In this document: one piece after another, positions 31,294-39,392 of the stretch
Position numbering within the stretch: position 1 is the stretch's first letter
Layout: every line of letters starts with the position of its first letter
NCBI RefSeq assembly: GCF_002160755.1
Contig: NZ_NFLE01000036.1
Location: 1 to 42,109 of the forward strand
Direction of reading: 5' to 3'
Origin: Lachnoclostridium sp. An14
GTDB lineage: Bacteria > Bacillota > Clostridia > Lachnospirales > Lachnospiraceae
DNA: 42,109 nt
The notes under the pieces: model-generated
Told to the model about the DNA's origin: nothing
Database searches by the model: none
What the model saw: only the letters and a program-made list of their open reading frames with translations
Translations under genes and position numbers: made by a program

Positions 31294-31506
31294 TTATGAC
31301 TTGTCCGGTGGTTCGTCAAGCCGGAACTTGAATTGACAGTCAATTAACCGCTGCTTTACATAGTCCTCCACCTCGGCGTTGACCTGCCCGTTCACTTTTG
31401 AGAAATAGCGGATATATCCGGCGTAGTGGAGCAGGACAGCGTTCACGGCTTCTGGGTCGCCCTCACGGGCTTTGAGGATTGTTTCATAGGGGAGAAGTCT
31501 ACTCAT
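31294..31506 (-). CDS. Small HTH-domain protein (Tn916 Orf8-like type)
   Basis: 70 residues: MSRLLPYETILKAREGDPEA, VNAVLLHYAGYIRYFS, then an acidic-amphipathic end (KQRLIDCQFKFRLDEPPDKS). This is the small helix-turn-helix protein that accompanies sigma-like regulators on Tn916-related and tet-carrying elements. It overlaps the sigma-like gene by 8 nt. Regulatory role inferred. Confidence 0.82.
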   Translation of the reverse strand: MSRLLPYETILKAREGDPEAVNAVLLHYAGYIRYFSKVNGQVNAEVEDYVKQRLIDCQFKFRLDEPPDKS

Positions 31507-31921
31507 ACCGGCTCACCCCCATTTCTTCGCGTAGCCGCTGCAAGGCAAGCTGGATATGCCGCCCCGCTGTGCTGCGTGACCGGCCAATACACGCGCCGAT
31601 CACGCGCTGCGGCTGGCGCAGAAAGTAATAGCGCAGGATTTCTTCCCGCGTCTGCTCCGGCAAAACAGAGATCGCGTCGGCAAGGGCGGCGTTGCAGAGC
31701 AGGACGGTCTGACCGCAGACGGTAAATGGGTATTCCTCGTCCGGCTCCGACGCGGCAAACTGGACAAACTTCTCGTTCATCAGATAGTCAAGGGAAACTT
31801 GCCGTTCCCATTGCCGTTTAAGCTTCAAAATCTTGTCCAAGGCGGCACAGCGGATAACAGTCTTGCAAAAGGCGTTGTACCTGCGCTGGATATATTCTTG
31901 ATAGGCTATCTGGTCGGTCAT
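31499..31921 (-). CDS. Sigma-70-like factor of the inner element
   Basis: 140 residues from ATG 31921 (AGGGGAA upstream). C-terminal region 4-like part: DAISVLPEQTREEILRYYFL then RQPQRVIGACIGRSRSTAGR and HIQLALQRLREEM. N-terminus MTDQIAYQEYIQRRYNAFCK. Tn916-family elements use such a factor to drive transfer genes. It follows the methyltransferase and tet(W) on the same strand, so tetracycline-dependent read-through could raise its level. Confidence 0.85.
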   Translation of the reverse strand: MTDQIAYQEYIQRRYNAFCKTVIRCAALDKILKLKRQWERQVSLDYLMNEKFVQFAASEPDEEYPFTVCGQTVLLCNAALADAISVLPEQTREEILRYYFLRQPQRVIGACIGRSRSTAGRHIQLALQRLREEMGVSRYE

Positions 31922-32010
31922 GGAAATTCCCCTTTCTGAATAATAGTGCGGGGCGGTGGCACTTCTTGCTGTCGCCCCTTGATTGCCTACCAGCAAAGGC
32001 GGGCGGGGCT

Positions 32011-32052
32011 GTCAACGGCTGCGCATATGCGCCGTTCATCTTGACCGTTGAC
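32011..32052. repeat. Nested inverted repeat upstream of the sigma-like gene
   Basis: Outer arms GTCAACGG (32011-32018) and CCGTTGAC (32045-32052); inner perfect palindrome GCGCATATGCGC (32021-32032). It lies between the methyltransferase stop and the sigma-like gene, where a processing or attenuation signal would act. Confidence 0.65.
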
Positions 32053-32092
32053 TGGCTCGGCTGGGTTTGCTATTTACCCGACAAACTTGAAT

Positions 32093-32860
32093 TTATTTTA
32101 AGCTATCACGTTTTACCTTCTTAAGCCTTACTATCATTACCATAGGAATTTCTTTGTTGGTTTTAAAACATTCTTCATAAAATCCATCAATGACAAATCC
32201 AGCTCTAAAACAAAGGTTAAAAATATCTTGTATGGAACGATGATAATAAATCTGCTCTTTCGGTTGCCCTTCAATCGCTATATCATAGTAACTGTGCGGT
32301 GTCATATATTTTTCAGTCAACGTGACAAAACAAGGGTGTTGCGTTGCAAAGACAAAAATTCCGCTTTCCTGCAACAGTTCATAAACAGCCATAAGAAGTG
32401 GTTCAATATCCGTAATATCCATAATTGCCATATTAGAAACTGCTTTCGTAAAGGCTCGATTTCTTTTTAATTCTAATATACTTTTTCTATCGGTCGCATC
32501 CGCCACACAAAATTCAATTTGTTTTGCATATTGTGATTGCCGTCTTTTAGCCAATTCTATCATTTTTTTGCTGTAATCAAAAGCGACAACCGAAGCGCCT
32601 CTTTGTGCAAGATACGAAGAATAATTTCCATTGCCACACGCAATATCCAAAATGTAATCCGCAGGATTAGGAGATAGAAGTTCCGTTACTTTGGGACGCA
32701 CTACCTCTCTGTGAAATTCATTAGATTCGTCACCCATTGCATTATCCCAAAATTGTGCGTTCTCCTCCCAGATTTTTTTACTTTCCTCTGTTCCCATGTT
32801 CTCTCCCACTCCCCAAATTTGCTTTTTTGCTTCCATTAAATCTTCCTTACTATATTCCAT
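32093..32860 (-). CDS. Class I SAM-dependent methyltransferase downstream of tet(W)
   Basis: 255 residues from ATG 32860 (GGAGGGTAACA upstream). SAM motif I is YILDIACGNGNYSSYLAQRG, followed by VVAFDYSKKMIELAKRR and a post-I acidic residue in FCVADATDR. The N-terminus has a conserved helical segment (EESKKIWEENAQFWDNAMGD). Substrate unknown; family members act on small molecules. It is in the same direction as tet(W), 50 bp after its stop, so it is probably co-expressed with the resistance gene. Confidence 0.88.
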   Translation of the reverse strand: MEYSKEDLMEAKKQIWGVGENMGTEESKKIWEENAQFWDNAMGDESNEFHREVVRPKVTELLSPNPADYILDIACGNGNYSSYLAQRGASVVAFDYSKKMIELAKRRQSQYAKQIEFCVADATDRKSILELKRNRAFTKAVSNMAIMDITDIEPLLMAVYELLQESGIFVFATQHPCFVTLTEKYMTPHSYYDIAIEGQPKEQIYYHRSIQDIFNLCFRAGFVIDGFYEECFKTNKEIPMVMIVRLKKVKRDSLK

Positions 32861-32910
32861 TGTTACCCTCCATAACTTCTGATTGTTGCCGTCTTGACGA
32901 TTATGTATCT

Positions 32911-34830
32911 TTACATTACCTTCTGAAACATATGGCGCACCTTGTCCAGGCGGCTGTTTGGACGGCGGGGCTGGATGACCGGCTGACCGACAGCGGCCTG
33001 ATATCCTTTCAGCTCTGTAAGGCATACGCTCCGCCCGTTGGTGTAAAAGGCCAGATCAGTACGGTATGCCTGTATACAGCGGGCGGGAATCTCGCCAGTA
33101 AAGACAACTTCATCCTTTTTTACCTGGGCCGTTTCGATGGTGGCACAGTATTTCGGTGCATCATGATAAGCCCTGGAAAGGTATTCCTGGGGCGCATAGA
33201 GGATGAAGGAGAGATAAGGTTCCAGCAGCTGCGTCCCCGATTCCTTCAATGCCTGTTCCAATACAATCGGGGCCAATGAGCGGAAGTCCGCCGGCGTGCT
33301 GACCGGACTGTAATAAAGCCCGTATTCAAAGCAAATCTTACAGTCCGTTACGTTCCAGCCGAACAAGCCCTGCTCCAGCCCGTAACGGATACCATCCCTG
33401 ACAGCGTTTTGAAAACTCTGGTTCAAGTATCCCAGCGAAACCCGGCTCTCGTATTGTACACCGGAGCCAAGCGAGAGTGGTGTAACAGACAGTCCTATGG
33501 ATGCCCAAAACGGGTTGGGCGGCACCTCGATATGGATGGTGTGGCTGGCTGCTTTGAGCGGCCGCTCCATATAAATGACGGAGGGTTCCTTTACCACTGT
33601 TTCAAGCTTGTATTTTTCCGACAGCAAAGCGGAAACAACCTCCAACTGCACCCGGCCCAAAAAAGAAAGAATGATCTCATGGGTGATGGAATCCACTTCG
33701 CAACGCAAAAGCGGGTCAGTATCCGCAAGTTGCGTAAGAGCGTCCAGCAGCCGTTCTCTTTGCGCTGCCGTTTTCGGCGCAATCGTCGTCCGCAGCATGG
33801 GGAGGGGGTCCTCGCGCCACCTTTTACGAGGGAGCCGGGTTTGGTCCCCTAATACATCGTTTAACCTCACGCTGTCGCTGGGAAGGATAACAATTTCACC
33901 CTGATAAGCGGTGTCTGTCCGAACAATTTCCCCTTTGGATGGAATACGCATCTCTGTGATTTTCAGCTTTTCTCTCCCGGCCAGGGCCACCGTATCCCGC
34001 AGGCGCAGCGTTCCGCTGTATAACCGTAGATAGACACGCCGCTGGCCGCAATCGGTGTACTCAACCTTGAAAACGCTGCCGCATAGGGCGGCGCCCCCCT
34101 GTTCCCCAATCGGTTGGAACAGCCCTGTCACCGCATCCATCAACGGTTGAATGCCAAGGCCATTTTTGGCGCTGCCATGATAGACTGGGAACAGGGAGGC
34201 GTCTTGAACCCGCTGCTGTTCCTCCCGCGCAAGTTTTTCCCGGCTGATTGGTTCTCCTGCGATATACTTTTCCAATAATTCATCGTTATTTTCGATGACC
34301 GCATCCCATGCTTCTATGTCGGTATTTTCCTCCAGGACTATTTCCGGGGACAGCGACACCGTCTGCTTGATGATAATATCGGCGGAGAGCTTATCCCGAA
34401 CAGACTGAACCACGCTCTGCAAATCAACGCCAGCCTGGTCGATCTTGTTGATAAAGATAACGGTGGGAATGTTCATTTTCCGCAGGGCATGGAACAGAAT
34501 ACGGGTCTGGGCCTGCACGCCATCTTTAGCGGAGATCACCAAGATGGCCCCATCTAAAACAGCCAAAGAGCGGTACACCTCCGCCAAAAAATCCATGTGG
34601 CCGGGCGTATCCACAATGTTAACTTTACATCTGTGCCACTGGAAGGAAGTGACTGCCGCTTGAATGGTAATCCCACGCTGCCGCTCCAAAAACATGGTGT
34701 CCGTCCTCGTTGTCCCTTTTTCGACGCTCCCCGGTTCTGAAATGGCTCCGCTGGCATATAGCAGGCTCTCCGTCAAGGTCGTCTTTCCAGCGTCTACATG
34801 GGCAAGAATTCCAATATTGATTATTTTCAT
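32911..34830 (-). CDS. tet(W): Tetracycline resistance ribosomal protection protein Tet(W)
   Basis: 639 residues, the normal length. GTPase motifs AHVDAGKT (10-17), DTPGHMDF (74-81), NKID (128-131). The protein matches my memory of Tet(W) essentially throughout (for example [39 protein letters not shown] at the end) and differs clearly from Tet(O) and Tet(M). It is an EF-G-like GTPase that removes tetracycline from the ribosome. AGGGAGG precedes the ATG. A leader peptide with terminator lies upstream (34865-34934). No frameshift or truncation is seen, so it should be functional. Confidence 0.95.
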   Translation of the reverse strand: MKIINIGILAHVDAGKTTLTESLLYASGAISEPGSVEKGTTRTDTMFLERQRGITIQAAVTSFQWHRCKVNIVDTPGHMDFLAEVYRSLAVLDGAILVISAKDGVQAQTRILFHALRKMNIPTVIFINKIDQAGVDLQSVVQSVRDKLSADIIIKQTVSLSPEIVLEENTDIEAWDAVIENNDELLEKYIAGEPISREKLAREEQQRVQDASLFPVYHGSAKNGLGIQPLMDAVTGLFQPIGEQGGAALCGSVFKVEYTDCGQRRVYLRLYSGTLRLRDTVALAGREKLKITEMRIPSKGEIVRTDTAYQGEIVILPSDSVRLNDVLGDQTRLPRKRWREDPLPMLRTTIAPKTAAQRERLLDALTQLADTDPLLRCEVDSITHEIILSFLGRVQLEVVSALLSEKYKLETVVKEPSVIYMERPLKAASHTIHIEVPPNPFWASIGLSVTPLSLGSGVQYESRVSLGYLNQSFQNAVRDGIRYGLEQGLFGWNVTDCKICFEYGLYYSPVSTPADFRSLAPIVLEQALKESGTQLLEPYLSFILYAPQEYLSRAYHDAPKYCATIETAQVKKDEVVFTGEIPARCIQAYRTDLAFYTNGRSVCLTELKGYQAAVGQPVIQPRRPNSRLDKVRHMFQKVM

Positions 34831-34864
34831 GTGATTGTCCTCCCTTTACAGCCCCAAAGGGCAT

Positions 34865-34904
34865 AAAAATCCCCAGCAGTAAAATACTTTTACCACTGGG
34901 GATT
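34865..34904 (-). promoter_or_regulatory. tet(W) attenuator terminator
   Basis: Minus strand AATCCCCAG..GTAAAA, 3-nt loop, TTTTAC..CTGGGGATT, then TTT. The 3' part of the leader peptide ORF overlaps the first arm, so ribosome position on the leader would decide whether the stem forms. This is the usual layout for tet(M/O/W) attenuation. Confidence 0.85.
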
Positions 34905-34934
34905 ATAAGTTGCGGACATACACATATACAGCAT
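34890..34934 (-). CDS. tet(W) leader peptide
   Basis: A 14-codon frame, MLYMCMSATYNPQW, ATG 34934 to TAA 34890, preceded by AGGTGT. Similar short leaders precede tet(M). Its last codons lie within the attenuator stem. Confidence 0.75.
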   Translation of the reverse strand: MLYMCMSATYNPQW

Positions 34935-34988
34935 ACACCTGTTTGTGATTGCTGTTTTTGGGGATATGTCAAAATTGATAAGGCAAAA

Positions 34989-35085
34989 GTATTCTTAAAT
35001 TGGGTACAAAAAACTAAGCCCCTACAAAAGGAGCTATCATAATCCTTTGTTCCCACTATTTGATTATAGTTTTATTTAAGAATAC
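34989..35085 (-). promoter_or_regulatory. tet(W) upstream control region
   Basis: Flanked by a long-range inverted repeat (GTATTCTTAAAT at 34989-35000 and its complement at 35074-35085). Inside it AAAGGAGC...TCCTTT can form another stem. A TATAAT (35063-35068) is on the minus strand; no good -35 is visible at 17 bp. The pattern resembles the conserved region before tet(M) in Tn916. Confidence 0.6.
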
Positions 35086-35191
35086 CTTGCCGCATATTTT
35101 TTACTCCTTTTCTGGATTAAATCATTGTATCACATCAGTTTTAGGAAAGCAAGTACCTAAAAGAAATTTTTCTTCCCCTTATATGTAACAA

Positions 35192-35395
35192 TCATACCGG
35201 CTTCCTAGCGTTCAGAATGTTTTCTGCTGTCTGCTGTGGTGTTTGGTTGGAATTGTCCAACCAAAAGCCGATCCGTGGTGTTGTCTGCATTTTACTAAAT
35301 ACAAATTCAATGTATACAGAAAGATATAAGGAGTGGGAGGGATTCCGCCGTAGTTGGCATTGTAGGAAAATCCAAAAGTTTAGATTTTCCCACAA
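35192..35395 (-). pseudogene. Fragment of a P-loop/kinase-like gene
   Basis: A 67-codon frame whose C-terminal half reads IGFWLDNSNQTPQQTAENIL before a stop, resembling the last residues of small P-loop or kinase-like proteins (LDTSNxTPxETxxxI). The N-terminal half is not conserved and has no ribosome site. Probably a remnant left beside tet(W). Confidence 0.4.
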
Positions 35396-35398
35396 TGC
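35357..35398. repeat. Long inverted repeat near the inner element's right end
   Basis: Arms of 16 bp (GCATTGT..GGAAAATC and GATTTTCC..ACAATGC) with one mismatch and a 10-nt loop. About 85 bp from the right end. It may end transcription toward the junction or be a remnant of another element. Confidence 0.6.
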
Positions 35399-35462
35399 TT
35401 ATCTTTTGGTCTTTGGTTCGGAATAGTGTAGTGCTGGCGGTCTATCTCTTGTTTTCGGTTGC

Positions 35463-35485
35463 TTGCTTCCTTACCGTACATGAGC
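35463..35485. repeat. Inner element right end repeat
   Basis: Reverse complement GCTCATGTACGGTAAGGAAG plus CAA; pairs with 24314-24336. Confidence 0.85.
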
Positions 35486-35611
35486 ATTGGAGCCAGGGTT
35501 GTCCGATCCGTAGCCCTCCAGAAGATTGACTACGCCCCACACGCCCAGGCCAGCGCCGAGAGCCACAACAAGGGTCTGTAAAGTATCAATAGCGGAAGAA
35601 AAGAACTGCAT
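35471..35611 (-). pseudogene. 5' half of the Maff2 gene, split by the inner element
   Basis: ATG 35611; reads MQFFSSAIDTLQTLVVALGA, GLGVWGVVNLLEGYGSDNPG, SN, then element-encoded residues AHVR and stop. Family length is about 70 residues; this half is 42 plus the tail. The membrane helix of the first half (LVVALGAGLGVWGVVNLL) is intact. Loss of the second helix should inactivate it. Confidence 0.93.
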
Positions 35612-35646
35612 AGAGCCTCCATTTCTCCGGGTGTTCCCCGGCCATG

Positions 35647-35670
35647 AAAAAAGCCGCCATCACTGGCGGC
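35647..35670 (-). terminator. Terminator between VirD4 and Maff2
   Basis: Minus strand GCCGCC, 6-nt loop, GGCGGC, then six T. It separates the VirD4/PcfB transcript from Maff2, so Maff2 and VirB6 need a start of their own or read-through. Confidence 0.82.
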
Positions 35671-35678
35671 AGGTTACA

Positions 35679-35703
35679 ACTTCGGGACACTTTGTCCCAA
35701 AGT
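35679..35703. repeat. ICE palindrome copy 12
   Basis: GGGACA-CTT-TGTCCC between the VirD4 stop and the terminator. Confidence 0.85.
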
Positions 35704-35707
35704 CTCT

Positions 35708-37561
35708 TTATGCAAAGGCGTCTGGATCGTCGATGTCGTCATAGTTGAGGATGTCCTCGTCCTCTTCCGTGAGCGCATCGTCCGGCACAGCCACCTCATA
35801 CATCTCACACGCCTCGTTAAGCCCGGGACGCCTGCGGCGGTTGATGAGCTTATCAAGGTCAAAAGCGTTTTTGATTTTGTCGGCCTCAGCCGTGTGTTTA
35901 TAATTCGGGTGCTTTTTTAGGTCATACTTCGGGGAGTAGAACGGGGGCAGGCCCCTAAGCTGTAAAATGCACTTGTCCCCGGGCATGGTTGCCAGCTCGC
36001 TGGGCGTCATCAGCTCCCGGCCCAGCCGCTGGGTATTCAGATTGTAGCTTTCCGACTGCCCCTTTGAGCGGCCATCGGTCTGCATATAGATGGTTGCCTT
36101 CCCGAGCCAATTTTCCGATATTTCCTTGATGGTACTGGCCTCACGGCCTCCCAGGAATACCACGCTGTCCATATTTCCGAGGATTGTCTCCGCGTGTTTA
36201 TCGTAAATGGCCTTACACTGCGCCAACTGCTGGTAAAAGAGCGTCAGCGACACCTCGCGGGAGCGGATCACGGCGCAAATTTTTTCGAGCTGGGGCACCT
36301 GTCCCGTGTTGGCCGCCTCGTCCCACAGCACCCGTACATGGTGGGGCAGGCGGCCCCCGTGAACATTGTCGGCCCTTTCGCAGAGCAGATTGAACATCTG
36401 CGAAAAGGCCAGGGCCACAAGGAAGTTATAGGTCTGCGTGGTGTCCGAAATGATAAAGAACACCGCCGTTTTCCGATCCCCGATGCGGTCAAGCTCCATC
36501 TCGTCATAGCTCATAATCTCCCGAAGTTGGGGGATGTCAAAGGGGGCCAGACGCGCACCGCAGGAAATCAAGATCGACTTGGCAGTTTTGCCGCTACTTA
36601 ACTTATATTTGCGGTATTGCTTGACGGCAAAGCAGTCTGGCTTGCGTTTTTCCAGCCCCTTGAACATATAGTCCACGGCATTTAGGAAATTTTCATCGTC
36701 CTCCTTTACCTCCATGCCGGAAATCATATCAACCAGCGTGTTCATGTTCCGATCCTCGGCGGGCCCCTCAAAAATGATATAGGCAATCAGAGCGCAGTAT
36801 AAGAGCGTCTCCGCCTTCGTCCAGAACGGATCGCCCTCCTTGCCCTCGCCTTTGGTGTTGGAAATCAGCGCATCCACAAATTTGAGGATGTCCGCCTCAT
36901 TCTTGATATAGGCCAGCGGATTGTAGTGCATGGATTTTGAGAAATCAATGGAATTGAAAACCTTAATCCGATACCCCCGCCGTTGCAGGAAAGCCCCCAC
37001 CTGGGAGAGCACCCCGCCTTTCGGATCGACACAGACAAAGCTGCACCCGCCCTTTTTGTCCGCGCTGGCCTGGAGTAGCTGGGGAGTGAGCCAAAAGCGG
37101 GTTTTCCCCGAGCCGGACGAGCCGATGACACAGGCGTTTAGGTTGCGGGCGTTGGCTGGATTTTTGGGGCGGGTGTTCATGGTAAGGAACTCCGTCCCGG
37201 TCAGAATGATGTTGTTTTCAAACTTCGGATCGACGAAAGGGGCGATGTCTTTAGGCCCGCCCCACCGGGCCGATCCGTATTCTTCATCCCGTCTGTATTT
37301 TTTGGCGTTCTTGCTTTTGAAGTAAATCAAGAGCCGAAAGCCCACCGCGCCCACAATGCCGATGAGCCAGTCAAGGGGATTGAGCCCCGGCGCGAAGTCG
37401 GCAAAGGCCGGGCCGATGGTCTGGCCCAGGCCCATGAGTTTATGGGGCAAATCCGCGCCCCCGGCCAGCCGGTAGGCCGTCCCCAGCTTTAGGCAGGCCC
37501 ACAGCACGAACAGATAGGGGATGTTGGGTAGTACATATTTCTTGATCTTATCTGTCCTCAC
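35708..37561 (-). CDS. VirD4-like coupling protein (CD1115 family)
   Basis: 617 residues from GTG 37561 (AAGGAGG upstream). Two N-terminal membrane segments (about 10-30 and 60-80), a TraG/VirD4 ATPase with Walker A GSSGSGKTRFW (147-154) and Walker B RVLWDEAANTG (about 405). It delivers the relaxase-DNA complex to the channel. It overlaps the PcfB stop. All landmarks are intact, unlike Maff2. Confidence 0.95.
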   Translation of the reverse strand: MRTDKIKKYVLPNIPYLFVLWACLKLGTAYRLAGGADLPHKLMGLGQTIGPAFADFAPGLNPLDWLIGIVGAVGFRLLIYFKSKNAKKYRRDEEYGSARWGGPKDIAPFVDPKFENNIILTGTEFLTMNTRPKNPANARNLNACVIGSSGSGKTRFWLTPQLLQASADKKGGCSFVCVDPKGGVLSQVGAFLQRRGYRIKVFNSIDFSKSMHYNPLAYIKNEADILKFVDALISNTKGEGKEGDPFWTKAETLLYCALIAYIIFEGPAEDRNMNTLVDMISGMEVKEDDENFLNAVDYMFKGLEKRKPDCFAVKQYRKYKLSSGKTAKSILISCGARLAPFDIPQLREIMSYDEMELDRIGDRKTAVFFIISDTTQTYNFLVALAFSQMFNLLCERADNVHGGRLPHHVRVLWDEAANTGQVPQLEKICAVIRSREVSLTLFYQQLAQCKAIYDKHAETILGNMDSVVFLGGREASTIKEISENWLGKATIYMQTDGRSKGQSESYNLNTQRLGRELMTPSELATMPGDKCILQLRGLPPFYSPKYDLKKHPNYKHTAEADKIKNAFDLDKLINRRRRPGLNEACEMYEVAVPDDALTEEDEDILNYDDIDDPDAFA

Positions 37562-38027
37562 GAACCGCCTCCTTTACCCGTTCCCGCTTGTGCGGTTTCT
37601 CCTTCGCAAGCTGATCCGCCGCTTGTTTAAGCTGTTCCCGGATGGGAACACGGCGGGACTTGGATTTATTCAGCACCTTCCGCGAGTATTCAGAAAAGCA
37701 GGCGGTAATCGCATCCGCCTGCCCAGCCTTGAAAAACAACAGATATTTGTCCGGCCCGGTTTTGTAAAAGGCATAGTCCACATTCCACTTCCGGGCCACC
37801 CGGTCAAACGCCTTCGTGTCCCCGGAAAGCTCAATACTGTTTGTGGCCGCGCCGTGGGCCATGAGCTTTTTCACGCTCTGCCTGCCGTGGGGCGTCTGGT
37901 GCTCCCGGTGGGCCTTTCGGATCTTCCGGCCCACAGCCCCCACCACATAGGCAAGGCCCCGGGCCGTCAGCTTGCTGGCGCGGACAGATACGGCAATCGT
38001 GCGCCGGGAAACATCTTCATCAATCAG
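37548..38027 (-). CDS. PcfB-family (DUF3801) protein, probable CTG start
   Basis: 159 residues if it starts at CTG 38027. An in-frame TAA sits directly before this CTG, and AGGAGG is 8 nt upstream, while the first conventional start (GTG 37946) would delete IDEDVSRRTIAVSVRASKLT, part of the conserved domain. ATT at 38024 is a less likely alternative. The core GAATNSIELSGDTKAFDRVA, WNVDYAFYKTGPDKYLLFFK, GQADAITACFSEYSRKVL is the PcfB/DUF3801 pattern. PcfB is a relaxosome-coupling helper of VirD4 in Gram-positive plasmids. Confidence 0.85.
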   Translation of the reverse strand: MIDEDVSRRTIAVSVRASKLTARGLAYVVGAVGRKIRKAHREHQTPHGRQSVKKLMAHGAATNSIELSGDTKAFDRVARKWNVDYAFYKTGPDKYLLFFKAGQADAITACFSEYSRKVLNKSKSRRVPIREQLKQAADQLAKEKPHKRERVKEAVREDR

Positions 38028-38055
38028 TTACACCGCCTCCTTTCCGGCGGGCACC

Positions 38056-38075
38056 TCGGGACAAAGTGTCTCGAA
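38056..38075. repeat. ICE palindrome copy 13
   Basis: GGGACA-AAG-TGTCTC between the PcfB start and the ArdA stop. Confidence 0.85.
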
Positions 38076-38082
38076 GTGCCGC

Positions 38083-38787
38083 CTATCGTTCCTCACGCTC
38101 CTTATTAGAAAGTTTCCGATAGCCCTCCAGGGAGGAGCCGTCAATAATCTCTTTGTAGGCCGCCATCTGCTCCCGGATGGAAAGTTTCGGATAGGAGAAA
38201 ACCCGGTGCTCGGCGGGAATGTCTTTCGTATCGCGGTAAAACTCCTTGAAGTCCCCGCTGGTCTGGACAATATAGCCGCCGGGAGCAAAGTGGCCGCCCT
38301 CGTTGATGGAAACATCCCGCCCGTATGCCTCATAATCGAAGTAATCTTTCAGCTCGTCCGGGATCGGCAAGTCCTCCGAAAAATAGCGGCCCAAATCCTC
38401 CTCGTTTTCAATATCGGGATAAAACTCGTAGCAGTCCAGATTTTGCGTAAGGTTGATCAGGTCTGCCACGCTGGAAGTATGACTGCCACAGTCAATCACG
38501 GCCTCGAATTTCTCCAAGTCGCTCTGATCCAGTTCGGAGAGCAGGCAGGCCAGATGGTTGAGCTCGTCCAGATTTTCATATTCCGTCAGATAGTCATAGA
38601 GCCCCAGCACATCGCCGTCAAAGCTGGTAATGAAAAACTCCTCATACCGCACCCCGTCCACGCCGATGCGCTTTAGGAGCGCCTGCACTTCCTCCGTGGT
38701 AGTGGGGAATTTCAGCGTTTCTCCTACCACTTCGCCCTCATTGTATTTCCCTAGGTTTGTGATGTAGGCTTCAAAAAGGGCCGCCAT
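38083..38787 (-). CDS. ardA: ArdA-family anti-restriction protein
   Basis: 234 residues, strongly acidic as expected for a DNA mimic. Landmarks: AYITNLGKYNEGEVVGETLK, FFITSFDGDVLGLYDYLTEY, NLDELNHLACLLSEL, and the C-terminal GDFKEFYRDTKDI preceded by GHFAPGGYIVQTSG. ArdA blocks type I restriction enzymes when the element enters a new host. It starts inside the stop of the DUF7768-like gene (TGATG), and both probably respond to the cruciform region upstream (39178-39360). Confidence 0.93.
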   Translation of the reverse strand: MAALFEAYITNLGKYNEGEVVGETLKFPTTTEEVQALLKRIGVDGVRYEEFFITSFDGDVLGLYDYLTEYENLDELNHLACLLSELDQSDLEKFEAVIDCGSHTSSVADLINLTQNLDCYEFYPDIENEEDLGRYFSEDLPIPDELKDYFDYEAYGRDVSINEGGHFAPGGYIVQTSGDFKEFYRDTKDIPAEHRVFSYPKLSIREQMAAYKEIIDGSSLEGYRKLSNKEREER

Positions 38788-39128
38788 CAGCGGCGGCCCT
38801 GGCCCTTGACGGTCAAAATGCCCTCAAGAGTAGTGGCCGTAATCCCCAGGCGCTGGGCAACGGCGATGTCGTTTTTCATGGCCTCGGTCATGGTATGGCC
38901 GCAGACCACCAGCACATGGGAACGGCGGAGCAGGTCGCGGCTCATGTCAATCCCGCTTTTATGCTCCTCGGGAACGGCATCATTAAGGAACAAAGGTAGA
39001 TACAGGGTAGGGCAGATGGGAGAAAACCCCGCCTCGTACACCGCCCGGCAATACCGGGCCGCCTGTTCCGCGTTTTCACTGTCCCCGCCAAGCCATGCGG
39101 CGGTAATATAAGCAAGTGGGCGTTTCAT
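38787..39128 (-). CDS. DUF7768/nucleoside-deoxyribosyltransferase-like small protein
   Basis: 113 residues from ATG 39128 (GGAGG 8 nt upstream). MKRPLAYITAAWLGGDSENA, QAARYCRAVYEAGFSPICPT, LYLPLFLN, DMSRDLLRRSHVLVVCGHTM. The fold of this family resembles nucleoside 2-deoxyribosyltransferases, but activity is not shown. It is the first gene of the anti-restriction operon. The role may be to alter nucleotides or signals when the element enters a new host; that is inference. Confidence 0.8.
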   Translation of the reverse strand: MKRPLAYITAAWLGGDSENAEQAARYCRAVYEAGFSPICPTLYLPLFLNDAVPEEHKSGIDMSRDLLRRSHVLVVCGHTMTEAMKNDIAVAQRLGITATTLEGILTVKGQGRR

Positions 39129-39177
39129 TGTCAAAACCTCCGATCTTTTATTAAGGATACTTCAGCCCAATCCCCCC

Positions 39178-39360
39178 GCCCTTTCCCATTCATGGGAAAG
39201 GGGGCGGCTCTGGAGGATATATGCCCCCGCCGCGCCGTTTTAAGTAGCACAGCCGGGGCAGACCGTCAAGGGCAGGCCGCCGCAAGCGGCGGTGCGTTGC
39301 ACCCTTGACGGCCCACTCCCGGCTGTGCAGGAATATAGGCGGCGACGGGGGATATATCAC
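39178..39360. repeat. Large nested cruciform region upstream of the ArdA operon
   Basis: Several symmetric blocks share one centre near 39287: GCACAGCCGGG/CCCGGCTGTGC (39247-39257 with 39318-39328), CCGTCAAGGG/CCCTTGACGG (39263-39272 with 39302-39311), an inner GCCGCCGC/GCGGCGG, and outer ATATAT..CCCCCG / CGGGGG..ATATAT. A separate hairpin CCCTTTCCCAT/ATGGGAAAGGG is at 39178-39201. No gene is present in 39129-39421. Candidate single-strand promoter or replication/transfer origin. Confidence 0.7.
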
Positions 39361-39392
39361 CACAGAGCCCTCTGCAAGAGGGGCGGGGCCTC

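Larger units (their letters stand above)
24314..35485. mobile_element. Inner mobilizable element carrying tet(W), inserted in the ICE Maff2 gene (about 11.2 kb)
   Basis: Both junctions share only the dinucleotide GC (24314-24315 and 35484-35485), and the element ends are inverted repeats matching 18 of 23 bases. It has its own large serine recombinase next to the left end, a relaxase, MobC, replication-type proteins, sigma-like factors and tet(W), but no VirB/D transfer genes, so it must borrow a conjugation channel. None of the ICE palindromes is inside it. Confidence 0.94.
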
